Source: Angelakisella massiliensis
GTDB taxonomy: Bacteria > Bacillota > Clostridia > Oscillospirales > Ruminococcaceae
DNA length: 64,000 nt
Assembly (NCBI RefSeq): GCF_900104675.1
Contig: NZ_LT629944.1
Location: 248,001 to 312,000 of the forward strand
Direction: 5' to 3'
Part shown: positions 50,442-60,100 of the stretch, piece after piece
How positions within the stretch are numbered: the stretch's first letter is position 1
How the letters are laid out: each line of letters opens with the position of its first letter
The notes under the pieces: model-generated
What the model was told of the DNA's origin: nothing
Databases searched by the model: none
What the model saw: only the letters and a program-made list of their open reading frames with translations
Position numbers and translations under genes: made by a program

Positions 50442-51728
50442 TTAAAGTTCCATATCCTGCGACTTGCGGTGGGAAGGTTGATCGTGCTGCCTTGTTTGCC
50501 GGGTCCGGGTTAAAATGGCGTCAAGAAAAGCCCGCACCTTTTCGGGTGCGAGCTTGACAGCGTCCAGATATGGCTGGACTTCCTTTTTCAGTTCTTGGTA
50601 CTTGTCATAAATCTTTTCGTATCGCTGTTTCCAGACAGCGGCACTCTTTTGCGCTTGTTGCAACTTATCTTCCAAACGGCTGTTTTCTGCCTTGGCAAGA
50701 ATCCCATTGACCGCATAATCCTTGAGTGTGCTGCACTCGGATGGGGTCAGAGTGATGTTGCCGGTGATCGTCTTTTTCCCCATGGAGCGGATTTCCTGTA
50801 CGGTCAGGGCGGTGGTGCGCTGTTCTTTGGTCTGCTTTTGCAGGGATTGCAGTTCCTTCTGCTTTTTCTCAACGGCAGCCTGTGCAGTGTCCAGTGCCTG
50901 CTCCGTCTGAGCGATTTGAGCGGTCACATCTTCCAGCCGCTGCTGCTCCTGTGCCACTTTGAACTGGGTCACAGTCAGATGTTCTTCGGTGCTGCCACGC
51001 TCTCCACGCTCCACATCGGTATATCCGGCAGCTTTCATATAGTTGAAGAAATCGTCTTGCAGGACACTGTATGATGTCCGCAGGACTTTCTTCCCCTTGG
51101 AGGTCAGAAGCGGATTACCCTGCTCATCCAGAGCTACCTTGGATTCCCACTTTTTACTGCGGCTGACCTGCATGATGGTCTCCTTGACTGTGCCCACAAG
51201 GGACTTGTCCTTGCACCGCTTTGACCAGAGAATCTGTTTTTCCACCACCGGGATATAGACCACGTGAAGGTGGTAGTGATACAAATTCTGCCCCAGAGCT
51301 TCCGACATGGCCCGGTTGCGTTCATCGGCGTGCATGACGGCAGAGAGGATATACTGCTCACCGCCCACGATCTCCACGGCTGCTTTGTATGCGTCGGTGT
51401 AGAACTGCTTGGCATATTCGTAGCCGCCGTGATTGTGGAAGTAAGCGGAGTTCACATCAAAAATCAGCTCCCCATATTTCACCGCATCGGCTTTCAGGCC
51501 ACGGGTGGAGATGACGCCATCGGCAATCATCTGATCGAACATAGCGGCATAGCTGTCGGTGGGAGCTTTGAAGTGAATATTCCGGTAGGTCTGGGTGGTA
51601 TCAATATCCTGGTTGGAGTAGCTGTCCTTTTCTCGTTCGTTGTGCTCCTGAACCTTCGCCACATCATCAAGGGTGGGCAAGTCCTGGTTACGGGCAAAGG
51701 TGCGGTCGATTCCGTCATTTCTGGCCAT
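50442..51728 (-). CDS. MobV (Pre/Mob) relaxase of IME3
   Basis: A 428-residue plasmid-recombination/mobilization enzyme. N-terminal HNEREKDSYSNQDIDTTQTY, the metal motif NLYHYHLHVVYIPVVEK near 150 (His-x-His-x-His form typical of MobV) and a long coiled coil at 250-330 and 350-400. It nicks oriT upstream of its own gene, where a pMV158-like site is seen. AAAGGAGCTGATTTGT precedes the ATG. Transfer needs a helper element. Confidence 0.9.
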   Translation of the reverse strand: MARNDGIDRTFARNQDLPTLDDVAKVQEHNEREKDSYSNQDIDTTQTYRNIHFKAPTDSYAAMFDQMIADGVISTRGLKADAVKYGELIFDVNSAYFHNHGGYEYAKQFYTDAYKAAVEIVGGEQYILSAVMHADERNRAMSEALGQNLYHYHLHVVYIPVVEKQILWSKRCKDKSLVGTVKETIMQVSRSKKWESKVALDEQGNPLLTSKGKKVLRTSYSVLQDDFFNYMKAAGYTDVERGERGSTEEHLTVTQFKVAQEQQRLEDVTAQIAQTEQALDTAQAAVEKKQKELQSLQKQTKEQRTTALTVQEIRSMGKKTITGNITLTPSECSTLKDYAVNGILAKAENSRLEDKLQQAQKSAAVWKQRYEKIYDKYQELKKEVQPYLDAVKLAPEKVRAFLDAILTRTRQTRQHDQPSHRKSQDMEL

Positions 51729-52079
51729 ACAAATCAGCTCCTTTCCATTGTGCGGCAGACGGCTGGGGGACGAGGATGCACTTCCTGCGGGAAGTGTAAT
51801 AACCCACTATGACACTTTTATCCCAGAGGGCTGCAAAGTGCCGTGGGCTCTCCGAGGGGGAATGCGGCATCTGCGAATGCCTTGCCGCCTTTAGAGGCTT
51901 GTGTGTGGCACCCAAATCCTCAAAAGGCGGTGTGACCGACAGCATCTCCGCAATCTCGATTGCTTCATTTCTGCCACTCACAGGCAGAGCAGATTTTGCA
52001 AATCCACTCTGCCATCCATCTCCAAATCTGCGGATTTTTCGATGGGGACGGGAGATGCGGTGGGTAAGAACGGCGGACA
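51729..52079. other. Non-coding region with MobV oriT candidate
   Basis: CACTTCC (51779) and GGAAGTG (51790) form a hairpin; AAGTGT (51792) and ACACTT (51812) form an overlapping one around TAATAACCCACTATG. On the minus strand CATAGTGGGTTATTACACTT resembles the pMV158 nick region TAGTGTG/TTATACTTT. The remaining bases to 52,079 show no gene. Confidence 0.5.
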
Positions 52080-52301
52080 TCATTTGTCCCTCCGCTTTTG
52101 CCATACGAGATCATAGCCAAGGGCATCGGCGAGCTGTACCGCCTCCACATACCGCAGAGACTCCCGCTGGAGCTTGTTGGACAGGTTGGAAACGCTGTCG
52201 CTCCAGCCGTAATCCTCAGAAAGCCGGTCAACGACTTCCTGCATCGTGTATCCGGAACGCACAATGTACGACTTGATTTCATTTCTCAAATTGGATTTCA
52301 T
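52080..52301 (-). CDS. XRE-like HTH (LLM-class) regulator
   Basis: A 73-residue protein, start MKSNLRNEIKSYIVRSGYTM, with a single helix-turn-helix (MQEVVDRLSEDYGWSDSVSN and LSNKLQRESLRYVEAVQLAD) and basic tail. It resembles the short LLM-type regulators placed upstream of mob genes. The ATG at 52301 has GAGGTGTTTTCT upstream. Likely regulates the mobilization operon. Confidence 0.75.
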   Translation of the reverse strand: MKSNLRNEIKSYIVRSGYTMQEVVDRLSEDYGWSDSVSNLSNKLQRESLRYVEAVQLADALGYDLVWQKRRDK

Positions 52302-52724
52302 AGAAAACACCTCATTCTTTCATGAAATGGTTTTACCGTGGAGCATACACGCTGCATGGTACAGTAAATCTTGATTGCTTCTTAAAAGTCACTCAGGATT
52401 GCGCCTGTGAAGAACTGTCCGAAACAGTATCCCATCGACTTTGCGATTAGGTGGGCTTACAAGCGAAATAGTGAAAATAGGCACCTTTCCGCATACTACC
52501 ATCACCATTCTGTAAATCACCGAATGATGATTTGTGCTCTGCTTATGGTAGTGTTTTTCACTGTTTGCACAACCATTGATCGGGAAGTGCGGATTTTAGA
52601 GCGCCCGCTGAGCCGAACAATAAAAAATGAACTTCGATTTTTTGCGTTCGTGCGTTCCTTCGTTCCACAGGCTGTACCCGGTCAGGAACGCATGAACGCA
52701 CGAACAGAAAGTTTTGATGTTCCG
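52302..52724. repeat. Non-coding region with nested inverted repeats (origin candidate)
   Basis: GTTCGTGCGTTC (52646-52657) and GAACGCACGAAC (52694-52705) are perfect 12-bp arms. Inside them CGTTCC and GGAACG pair as well, and GTTC repeats three times in a row on the left. The site lies just downstream of the primase-helicase operon, so a replication origin or a strong terminator is possible. No gene supported. Confidence 0.5.
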
Positions 52725-54020
52725 TTACAACTCCATAGGCGAGAGCAGAACATAAATGCCCATATATCCCCGGCACCGTTTTCCACCGCCGATGTGTAGA
52801 TTGTTGACCGGCTCCAAATGGTAGCGTTCAGCATTCTGGCTGAGCTGGTTTGCGAAGCTCTTTGGTGACAGTGGGTTTTCGGCGTTGTCCTCACACCACC
52901 GCTTATAGGCTGCATACAGATTTTTGGTGCTGGCTTCATAATCGGCCTTGAATGCCACATAACCCTCAGAATCGAGAAAGTCCAGAATGTTGTTGGCATC
53001 CCGAACTGCGGAAGTGATATTGTCCTTGGCTCTCTGGCTGATGGTGAAGTGATAGTGATTGGCGATCAGCCGCCGCAATCCCTCCAGCATCCAGAGGAAG
53101 ATTCCCTCTTTTTCGGCAATCAATTTCTCAGCAAGAAACGGGTCATCGAACCGATCCACAGGCTTATCTTTGGTGGTCAGAATGATCTGACGGCGAAAGA
53201 AACCATCGCTGCGGTCATGAAGTGCAGTCAATGCCCCGTTGCCAAAGCAGAGGAAACGCACATAAAGCAGCCCCTGATAGCTCTGTTCTCTCTTCCGTTC
53301 CAAATCCATCCGCAGTTCTGCTGTCACGATGGATTTTACATAGTTGGTCTTGGTCAAGGCATTCATGTCCAAATCATCGTCCAGCATGAGCAGCTTGCCC
53401 TCCAGGTCGGCTCTGGCAAAACGACTGTTCTCTACTTTCTGGATGGAAGTGGTATTCATGTTGAGCCCGAAAATGGCGTTCATCGCCACACCGATGCGGC
53501 TTTTGCCCTCGCCGCCCTTGCCGATCAGCATAAGCATTTTCTGTCCTTTGGTGGAGGGAATCAGGCAGTAGCCCAGATACTCCTGCAAGGCGGGAATATC
53601 CTCCGGCTCCAGCAGTTCCGAAAGGAAGCACAGCCAGTGTTCCGGTGCCGGAGCATCTGCCCGATAAGACACCGACAGACGGTTGCTGCAATACTCTTTT
53701 TTCTCTGTAAACGTGCCATCCAGAAAACAAGTGCCGTTCGCCACATGGATGCGGTCACATTGCAGGGGCAAAGGGTCTGCGTATGCCGCCAGCTTCAACG
53801 TCTTGAGCACCTGCTCCACCGTCTGTGCGACCTTGTCATGCAGCCAGGGCGAGATTTCCTCATAAATCGTTCGCTTTAATTTGCTTTCATCCGGCAGCGG
53901 TCCCTCCACAGTATAAAAGCGGTCGTTGATACAGCGCATTGGATGCCGGGACAGGAAATCCCGGCAGTATTCCGGCTCGACGATTTTCCCTTTATCATCG
54001 ATCCAAACAGGGTTGTTCAT
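52725..54020 (-). CDS. Phage/plasmid primase-type helicase (D5/SF3-like)
   Basis: A 431-residue protein. The N-terminal third resembles D5_N regions (ISPWLHDKVAQTVEQVLKTL). Walker A IGKGGEGKSR at 166-175, Walker B LLMLDDDLD near 215 and LRMDLERKREQSYQGLLYVR with FLCFGNGALTALHDRSDGFF near 250-275 fit SF3 helicases of phages and integrated elements. It would unwind the IME3 origin with the CHC2 primase, whose gene overlaps its start by 26 bp. ATP site intact. Confidence 0.85.
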   Translation of the reverse strand: MNNPVWIDDKGKIVEPEYCRDFLSRHPMRCINDRFYTVEGPLPDESKLKRTIYEEISPWLHDKVAQTVEQVLKTLKLAAYADPLPLQCDRIHVANGTCFLDGTFTEKKEYCSNRLSVSYRADAPAPEHWLCFLSELLEPEDIPALQEYLGYCLIPSTKGQKMLMLIGKGGEGKSRIGVAMNAIFGLNMNTTSIQKVENSRFARADLEGKLLMLDDDLDMNALTKTNYVKSIVTAELRMDLERKREQSYQGLLYVRFLCFGNGALTALHDRSDGFFRRQIILTTKDKPVDRFDDPFLAEKLIAEKEGIFLWMLEGLRRLIANHYHFTISQRAKDNITSAVRDANNILDFLDSEGYVAFKADYEASTKNLYAAYKRWCEDNAENPLSPKSFANQLSQNAERYHLEPVNNLHIGGGKRCRGYMGIYVLLSPMEL

Positions 54021-54609
54021 GGTATCGCTCCTCTCTCAGGCGGGCCTGTAATTTGCGGATGTACCCGTCTGCCGTTAGATTACTCACGGTTTCGCCTCGT
54101 TCATAGGAATCGCCTTGCAGCAGGATGCCCAGCTGATACTCTGCCCAGGGCAACCGGTGGCAGGCTTCCACAAACCGCTCGTCCGGCACATCTTCCGGCG
54201 CTTGCGGCGCATACCGTTTTTCCCAATCCAGGAGCAGCCGCCGATACTCGTTCAAAACAGAAAAGCACAGCCGCTCGTTCTCACGAAGCTGCTGTGCTTT
54301 GGTTTTGTGTTTCATTTTCCGGCGAATGGCTTCCGGCAAGGGCTTGTCCGGTGCAAGGTGAAAGTCCGACGCCAGTTTTCGGGCCGCATCATACAGCCGA
54401 AGGTCAAACAGTTTGGCAGTCAGGTCGATCACATCCCCGTGCTCCCCACAGGCAAAACAGTGGTAGTGGTCATCCGATACATACAGGCTCGGATGACGGT
54501 CATTATGGAACGGACACAGTGCCATACCATGGTGGTTGATGTCAATTCCATACGTCTGCGCTGCTTCCTGTGTGTTGATGCTGGCTTTCACCACTTCAAA
54601 CAAATTCAT
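53995..54609 (-). CDS. CHC2 zinc-finger DNA primase-like protein
   Basis: A 204-residue protein with the CHC2 zinc finger near 31-55 (LCPFHNDRHPSL ... YHCFACGEHGDVIDLT). No Toprim domain is present, as in the IME1 homologue at 12,793. The start MNLFEVVKASINTQEAAQTY aligns with MNVFEAVKQSVTTRQAAEHF of that homologue. Overlaps the helicase gene by 26 bp. First gene of a minus-strand operon, divergent from the DUF6076 gene. Confidence 0.83.
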   Translation of the reverse strand: MNLFEVVKASINTQEAAQTYGIDINHHGMALCPFHNDRHPSLYVSDDHYHCFACGEHGDVIDLTAKLFDLRLYDAARKLASDFHLAPDKPLPEAIRRKMKHKTKAQQLRENERLCFSVLNEYRRLLLDWEKRYAPQAPEDVPDERFVEACHRLPWAEYQLGILLQGDSYERGETVSNLTADGYIRKLQARLREERYHEQPCLDR

Positions 54610-54698
54610 ACAGATTCCCTCCATTTCCTTTTTGATGGGGCAGTTTTCTCACCCCTCTGTATAGGTTATGGGGAAAATCGAAAAAAACAGGCTAATGG

Positions 54699-54773
54699 CA
54701 TGACAAGCCGTTTTCAAAAAACATGACAAGGTCTTTGTTGTGTGCTATTATGAAAATAGAAAAACATGACAGG
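54699..54773 (+). promoter_or_regulatory. Promoter of the DUF6076 gene with three CATGACA repeats
   Basis: -35 ATGACA (54723-54728), 17-bp spacer, -10 TATTAT (54746-54751). CATGACAAG occurs at 54699 and 54722 and CATGACAGG at 54765, spaced 23 and 43 bp, so two lie on the same DNA face about two turns apart and the third four turns on. One covers the -35. A regulator binding all three is likely. Confidence 0.6.
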
Positions 54774-54782
54774 AGGGAGAAG

Positions 54783-55913
54783 ATGGATCGGATCATCAAC
54801 CATACGGTTTTATCGCTGGATTTCTGGCAGGACACCGTGACCTATGAGAGGAGTACCATGCCCACGGGAACCATTGGCTGCGAGGTGCTGAACATCCCGG
54901 ACAGTACCATTGAAGAGCTGGATACTCCCTGCAATGTGCTGAACCAGCTGCTTCAGGGGATGAACACCGGTTCCGTGGATATGGAGCTGCTGCCGCAGGT
55001 GCAGCAGGCCGCTGGCGAGATCATCTCCTTTTTACAGGCCACGCCACCGTTCTCCCGCCTGAATCGAAGCTATTTTGAGCAAAAACTTACAGCCATCTTT
55101 TCCGAAGAATACATGGAAGATGCCAAAGCCTATTTGCAGCTCACCCAGCAGGAGCAGTTGATCTGTGCTTTGACTGGTCAGCACAGCAAGGCAACAATGC
55201 TCGTCCGAATAGCGCAGGTGTTGGGGCATTTGAGCTATTCTCTGGGGCAATACAAGGAGGCCCTGACGAAATTTGCAGAGCGGTTGGATGAACCAGGCTA
55301 TGACCGTACCCCGGATGGTTATGCGGCAATGTTCGGTCAGTTCTTCAAAGGTGAGCCAACTCTGTCGCTGGATAACCCGGCCTGGATGACCCTGACCAAT
55401 GCTTCAGTGCAGTATATAGCTGCTATTCGCCCCGGAAAGACAGAGCCGCAACTGGTCAAGCGAATACACTATGTTTCTTTTGTAGGAATGTTCCGTTCCG
55501 ATCTGTTTGAGGGGCTTTGTGTGGGCCATGCGCCCAAGAAATGTCCCATCTGCGGCAGGTGGTTTCTCACCATTGACGCACGGCACACCAAATACTGCGG
55601 CGGGCTGGCCCCCGGTGACCAGCGGGGACGGACGTGCCGACAAATCGGCAATCTGAGAGGACGGGAGCAGCGGGAGCTTGCAGACGATCACCCCATTAAG
55701 GCCATTTATACCCGCCGTATGAACACCATTTTGCAAAGCACCCGTCGTGGAAAGCTGGATGAAGGAACGGCAGCAGCTATGAAAAAGCTGGCAAAAGATA
55801 AGATGCTCCGTGCGCTTTCAGATCAGCGCTATGCCAGCACTGTCTATGAGCAGGAAATGACCCAAGATGCACTGCTGAAAGCAGTACAAAAAACTAAGCA
55901 GCGAAACATCTGA
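54783..55913 (+). CDS. DUF6076-like zinc-finger protein
   Basis: A 376-residue protein. The N-terminal 250 residues are helical with no known motif. A C-terminal zinc-finger-like segment, KCPICGRWFLTIDARHTKYC near 275-294 then GRTCRQIG, is followed by a basic helix region. The Cys pattern resembles Cys-rich modules in DUF6076 proteins (recalled). AGGAGGGAGAAG precedes the ATG. It is followed 16 bp later by a sigma-like gene; the two probably act together. Confidence 0.65.
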   Translation: MDRIINHTVLSLDFWQDTVTYERSTMPTGTIGCEVLNIPDSTIEELDTPCNVLNQLLQGMNTGSVDMELLPQVQQAAGEIISFLQATPPFSRLNRSYFEQKLTAIFSEEYMEDAKAYLQLTQQEQLICALTGQHSKATMLVRIAQVLGHLSYSLGQYKEALTKFAERLDEPGYDRTPDGYAAMFGQFFKGEPTLSLDNPAWMTLTNASVQYIAAIRPGKTEPQLVKRIHYVSFVGMFRSDLFEGLCVGHAPKKCPICGRWFLTIDARHTKYCGGLAPGDQRGRTCRQIGNLRGREQRELADDHPIKAIYTRRMNTILQSTRRGKLDEGTAAAMKKLAKDKMLRALSDQRYASTVYEQEMTQDALLKAVQKTKQRNI

Positions 55914-55929
55914 AAGGTGGTGAGGGAAA

Positions 55930-57123
55930 ATGGATACAGCGTGGACATGGGAGCTGCCCGGCTATTGTGCCAAATACAGCTTCCTAACGGAACCCAAGGG
56001 CTTGACCATGCGGGAAGTGGAACGCATCTTTCAGCTTGACCCGGAACCGCCTGCCCATGAAAATCTGAATGATTATATCATTAAGGCCGTACAGAGACGA
56101 GAACAGTGCTGGTTTTCCTTTTTTCTGCACCACTATGAGAACCGGCTCAATGGCCGTGTTCGCCGTTTCCTGCTGCGGGAAGGGCTGGATCGCTATGACC
56201 CGGAACGCTTTTTGGACTATAAAATGGGCTGTGTACTTGCCATGCTGGACTGTCTCCGGGAATACGATCCCGCACAAGGGGCAGATTTCCTGACCTATGC
56301 CTACCATTTTATCGGGAACGCCCTTTTGACCTGCCGGATGCAGGAGGAGGCCGGTTCCTTTGAAAATGTGGATGAGTACAAAGCTGTGCGTGGGCTTGCT
56401 TGGCTCTACAATCAATCCGGTCAGTCTGAACAGGCGGCGATCCAGAAATATGCGCAGAAACATAACTGCTCAAGTGAAACCGCAGCGAAGTTTTTGGCAT
56501 TGGCCAAACAAAATCGAAGTCGTGTTCCGTTTTATCAGACTGTGCAGGATGAGGACAGCGAAGAAACCGGCGAGGATGTCAGCCGGGATGACCATTGGGA
56601 CTATGCGGAGATTCTATGGAACGGCATCCAGGCTGAAGCTGTCCGAGAAGCGTTTGAAAAGCTGAATTACCGGGAGCAGACACTTTGGGAAAAGAGAAAC
56701 GCCATCTGTATGACCTGTGGTAGGGTCAGTCCCATCAGCACCCGACTGACCTTTGAAGAACTGGCAGTCCTCTTTGAGGGCAGCACAGCCAGTGGTGCAG
56801 AACGGGCCTACCGCAAAGCTGTGGAACACTTGGCCTGTCTGCTGACAGAAGCCGGAGTGCTTCACATAATTCGCCTAAAACGCAAATCCCAGACCAAACG
56901 CAAAAAGAAAATCGCCGCCGCTGTCTACCTGTATCAGGTGGACAACGACGGCGAATGGGGTGAGGTTTCGTTTGATTTTGAGACCGAAACAACGGAGATC
57001 ATCCGGCTGGCGGAATGGGATACGACGGTAAGCAAGAAATTTGCAAAACAAGCAATCCGTCATCTGCAAACTTCTCCAAGGCATAATCTTCCCAAGGATT
57101 CTGTAATCATACTTGAAGCATGA
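55930..57123 (+). CDS. Sigma-70-like RNA polymerase factor
   Basis: A 397-residue protein. YENRLNGRVRRFLLREGLDR and LDCLREYDPAQGADFLTYAY followed by HFIGNALLTCRMQEE near 60-140 match sigma region 2; RYAQKHNCSSETAAK-like QKYAQKHNCSSETAAKFLAL near 180 fits region 3, and LTFEELAVLFEGSTASGAER near 275 fits region 4. The long insert near 205-240 and extended C-terminus are unusual. It may direct transcription of element genes. GAAAGGTGGTGAGGGAAA precedes the ATG. Confidence 0.7.
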   Translation: MDTAWTWELPGYCAKYSFLTEPKGLTMREVERIFQLDPEPPAHENLNDYIIKAVQRREQCWFSFFLHHYENRLNGRVRRFLLREGLDRYDPERFLDYKMGCVLAMLDCLREYDPAQGADFLTYAYHFIGNALLTCRMQEEAGSFENVDEYKAVRGLAWLYNQSGQSEQAAIQKYAQKHNCSSETAAKFLALAKQNRSRVPFYQTVQDEDSEETGEDVSRDDHWDYAEILWNGIQAEAVREAFEKLNYREQTLWEKRNAICMTCGRVSPISTRLTFEELAVLFEGSTASGAERAYRKAVEHLACLLTEAGVLHIIRLKRKSQTKRKKKIAAAVYLYQVDNDGEWGEVSFDFETETTEIIRLAEWDTTVSKKFAKQAIRHLQTSPRHNLPKDSVIILEA

Positions 57124-57170
57124 TATAGCTCCCTGGATGAAAGCAAGATAGTTGAGTTTTGTCTTTGCTG

Positions 57171-60100
57171 TTATTTGGAGATACTTACTTTTCCTTCGAT
57201 AATCTCAATTCGTTCTTGTTTTACCAACAGTTCAAAGGCTTCGTTGATTACAGAAGTAATATTTTGGGTCATTCGGTGGAAATTATACGCACGTGCAGTC
57301 TCCGCACAAAGAAGCTCCTTTGTTAGTCCAACGCTCTTGCTCAGAACCCTGTACATCGCTTCCGCCAATTCCTCGGTGGATATATGATTGATTTTTCGGC
57401 TATTAACACGAGGAGAGACTTTTGTATATCCAGCAGGGAAAAAGAAGTCTCCTTTGCGAATCAGCTTTTTACCCAGTTGTTGCAGCTGATAATCTACCTC
57501 CCTCTTTACTTTAACTGTTGCTTTTGTGTTTCCGAGCAGAGGGGCAAGGTGCTGGCAAATCAAATCATAATGGACAGGGTAAAGCCTGTTCACGATTTCC
57601 ATAATGCAATCAGCTCCGGACAGATAGCCGCTGCTGTTGCGGGAAAGATGTGCAAAAGACACCTGTTGCTCCCCTTCAAAGCCATAAGGATTTTCTATGT
57701 CTTCTATAGAGACGGCCTTTTCTTCTAAAGAAACAAAGTCCTCGGCATCGACTTCCACCTTGGAAGACACGGTTTCATCAATCCCATAGTTTTTTAGAGC
57801 ATCCTCGATGGCTTCAATCAGACGATTTCCTTCCGTAACCGGATCTTTGATCCAATCCGTGGACCAAATGCGGTAAATTTTCCACCCCATATTTTCCAAA
57901 ACATCTTGCCTCAAACGGTCACGCTCTCGGGCTGTTTTGGCAGAGTGATATGCTGCTCCGTCGCATTCTATACCGAGAACATACTGACCGCTAATTGTGG
58001 GATGTTTTACCGCCATATCTATCCGGTATCCAGAGCATCCTACTTGCGTGGCCAGCTTGTAGCCTTTGCGATCAAGGAAGTCATACACCGCTTTTTCAAA
58101 AGGTGAATCGTGCTGTACAATATCACTTTCTGTCACTTCACGCTGCAAAGAATCGATTCCATTGATAGCAAAGTCGATGTAAGAGCGCAGAAGTTTCGGT
58201 CCTTCAGCGGAAACACGATCAACATCAATGTCGGTGGGCAGAATTGATCCTACCAACTTGACGTTGTATTTCGCACGTGTTATGGCTACATTCAGTCTGC
58301 GCTCACCTCCAGATTTGCTGAGGGGGCCAAAATTCATGCGGAACACACCTGCAGCATCTTTGGCATATCCAACACTAAAAATGATGGTATCACGCTCGTC
58401 ACCCTGAACATTTTCAAGGTTTTTGATGAAGAAAGCGTCTTCCTTTTCTTCGTTGAAGAAACGCTCATACTGCTGATTTCTCAAGCGCATTTCTCGAAGC
58501 ATTGTTTCAATGGCCTGTTGCTGCACTTCACCAAACGCAATTACCCCCAGTGAACGATTGGGATGCTTTTTGAAGTGCTCAAATACCAACTCAGCAACCC
58601 GTTTTGCCTCCGGCACGTTTCCTTTTTTTCCGCCACGATCATAGAAGCCTTCTTTTACATAAAAGTACTCTACACCATTATCTGGAACCCGATCCACATT
58701 AGAAGGGAACGTGATCAGATTATTGTGATAAATTTTTGCATTCGAGAAAGCAATCAGATGTTCATGACGGCTGCGGTAATGCCACAAAAGTGTACGTTCC
58801 GGCAATAGATTCGCTTCATCCAAGATGGATTCATAAGCAGCACTGTCGTCATCCTCTTCATCGTCCGTATCGTAATCGTCTGTATCCGAAGTGGACGCAG
58901 AGAAAAAGCTTGTCGGCGGCAGCTGTTTACTGTCACCAGCAATGACTACTTGTTTGCCACGAGCAATTGCGCCGATTGCGTTTTCCGTACATACCTGGGA
59001 TGCCTCATCGAATATAACGGTATCGAATTGATAGGTATCTGCTTCCAGAAAAAGGCTAACAGACAGCGGAGACATCATCAGGCAAGGCTTTAGTACCAGC
59101 AAAAGATTCGGAATGTGACGGAATAATTTGCGGATGGGCATGATCTTTCTCTGCTTGCCGAGCTCACGTTTGAGTATTCCCACCTCGTCCATGCCGCTTG
59201 TGAATTTGTCCAGCAAAGGCAGATCGTTGATTAGTTTGCTCTTGATTCGTGCTTTTGCAATCTCAAACTGCATCCTGTCCAGTTCACAAAATTCACGAAT
59301 CGTATTTTCCTGATTCAATCGTCTGAAATTCAGGACAGCGGGATACTCCGGCAATACCGCATCCAGCCACAGGCGGAAGAATCGCTTCTGGAAGATAGGG
59401 AGAATTTGGTATGGTTTGATTTTTTGTTCTTCGATTTGCTGAACATATTCGAAAAGACCTTCTTTTTCGCAATCTTTCCTGGCATTGACAAAATCAATCC
59501 ACTCTTCCAGCAAAAACAAACCATTAGCACAGCGTTGAATACGGTTTGCCAACACTTGAAGATCCATTTGGGCATACAGCTCTGGCTCTCCAAATAGACT
59601 GAGGAACCATTGAAAGTCCTTGTCTGTTTCTCGGAGTGCATTGGCTATCGTTTCTTGATATGTGCCGCATTTCTTTATGATTTCGCCGCCAGAACAAATG
59701 CACTTGACAAACTCGTCATTGGGCTGATATTTGTCAATTTCTTTTTTGAATTCGATAGTCCAGTCAAGGGCATCTCGTATGTCTTGCCAGGATGTGGCCA
59801 TGCCTTCGTAAAAGAAACCGTACTGCTCACGGAGATCAGCTTCCTGCAGATTCAACTCCTGCATCATGGCATCCATATCGACAAGAATGGATTGCGCCTG
59901 GATAAATGCGGTGTATGTTGTTAAAAGTGCATCTACCAGCTTAAAATCTGTGTTTTCATATTCAAATACGGCATCAAATACGAATATGAAGTGGGGGCAT
60001 ACAACATTACACTTTTCTCTTTCGGCGTCTAACTGTCTCAACGCAAGCAACACCTTTATTACAGCGTGTTCGGAAAGCTCTTCGGTGTCATTTTTGTAGT

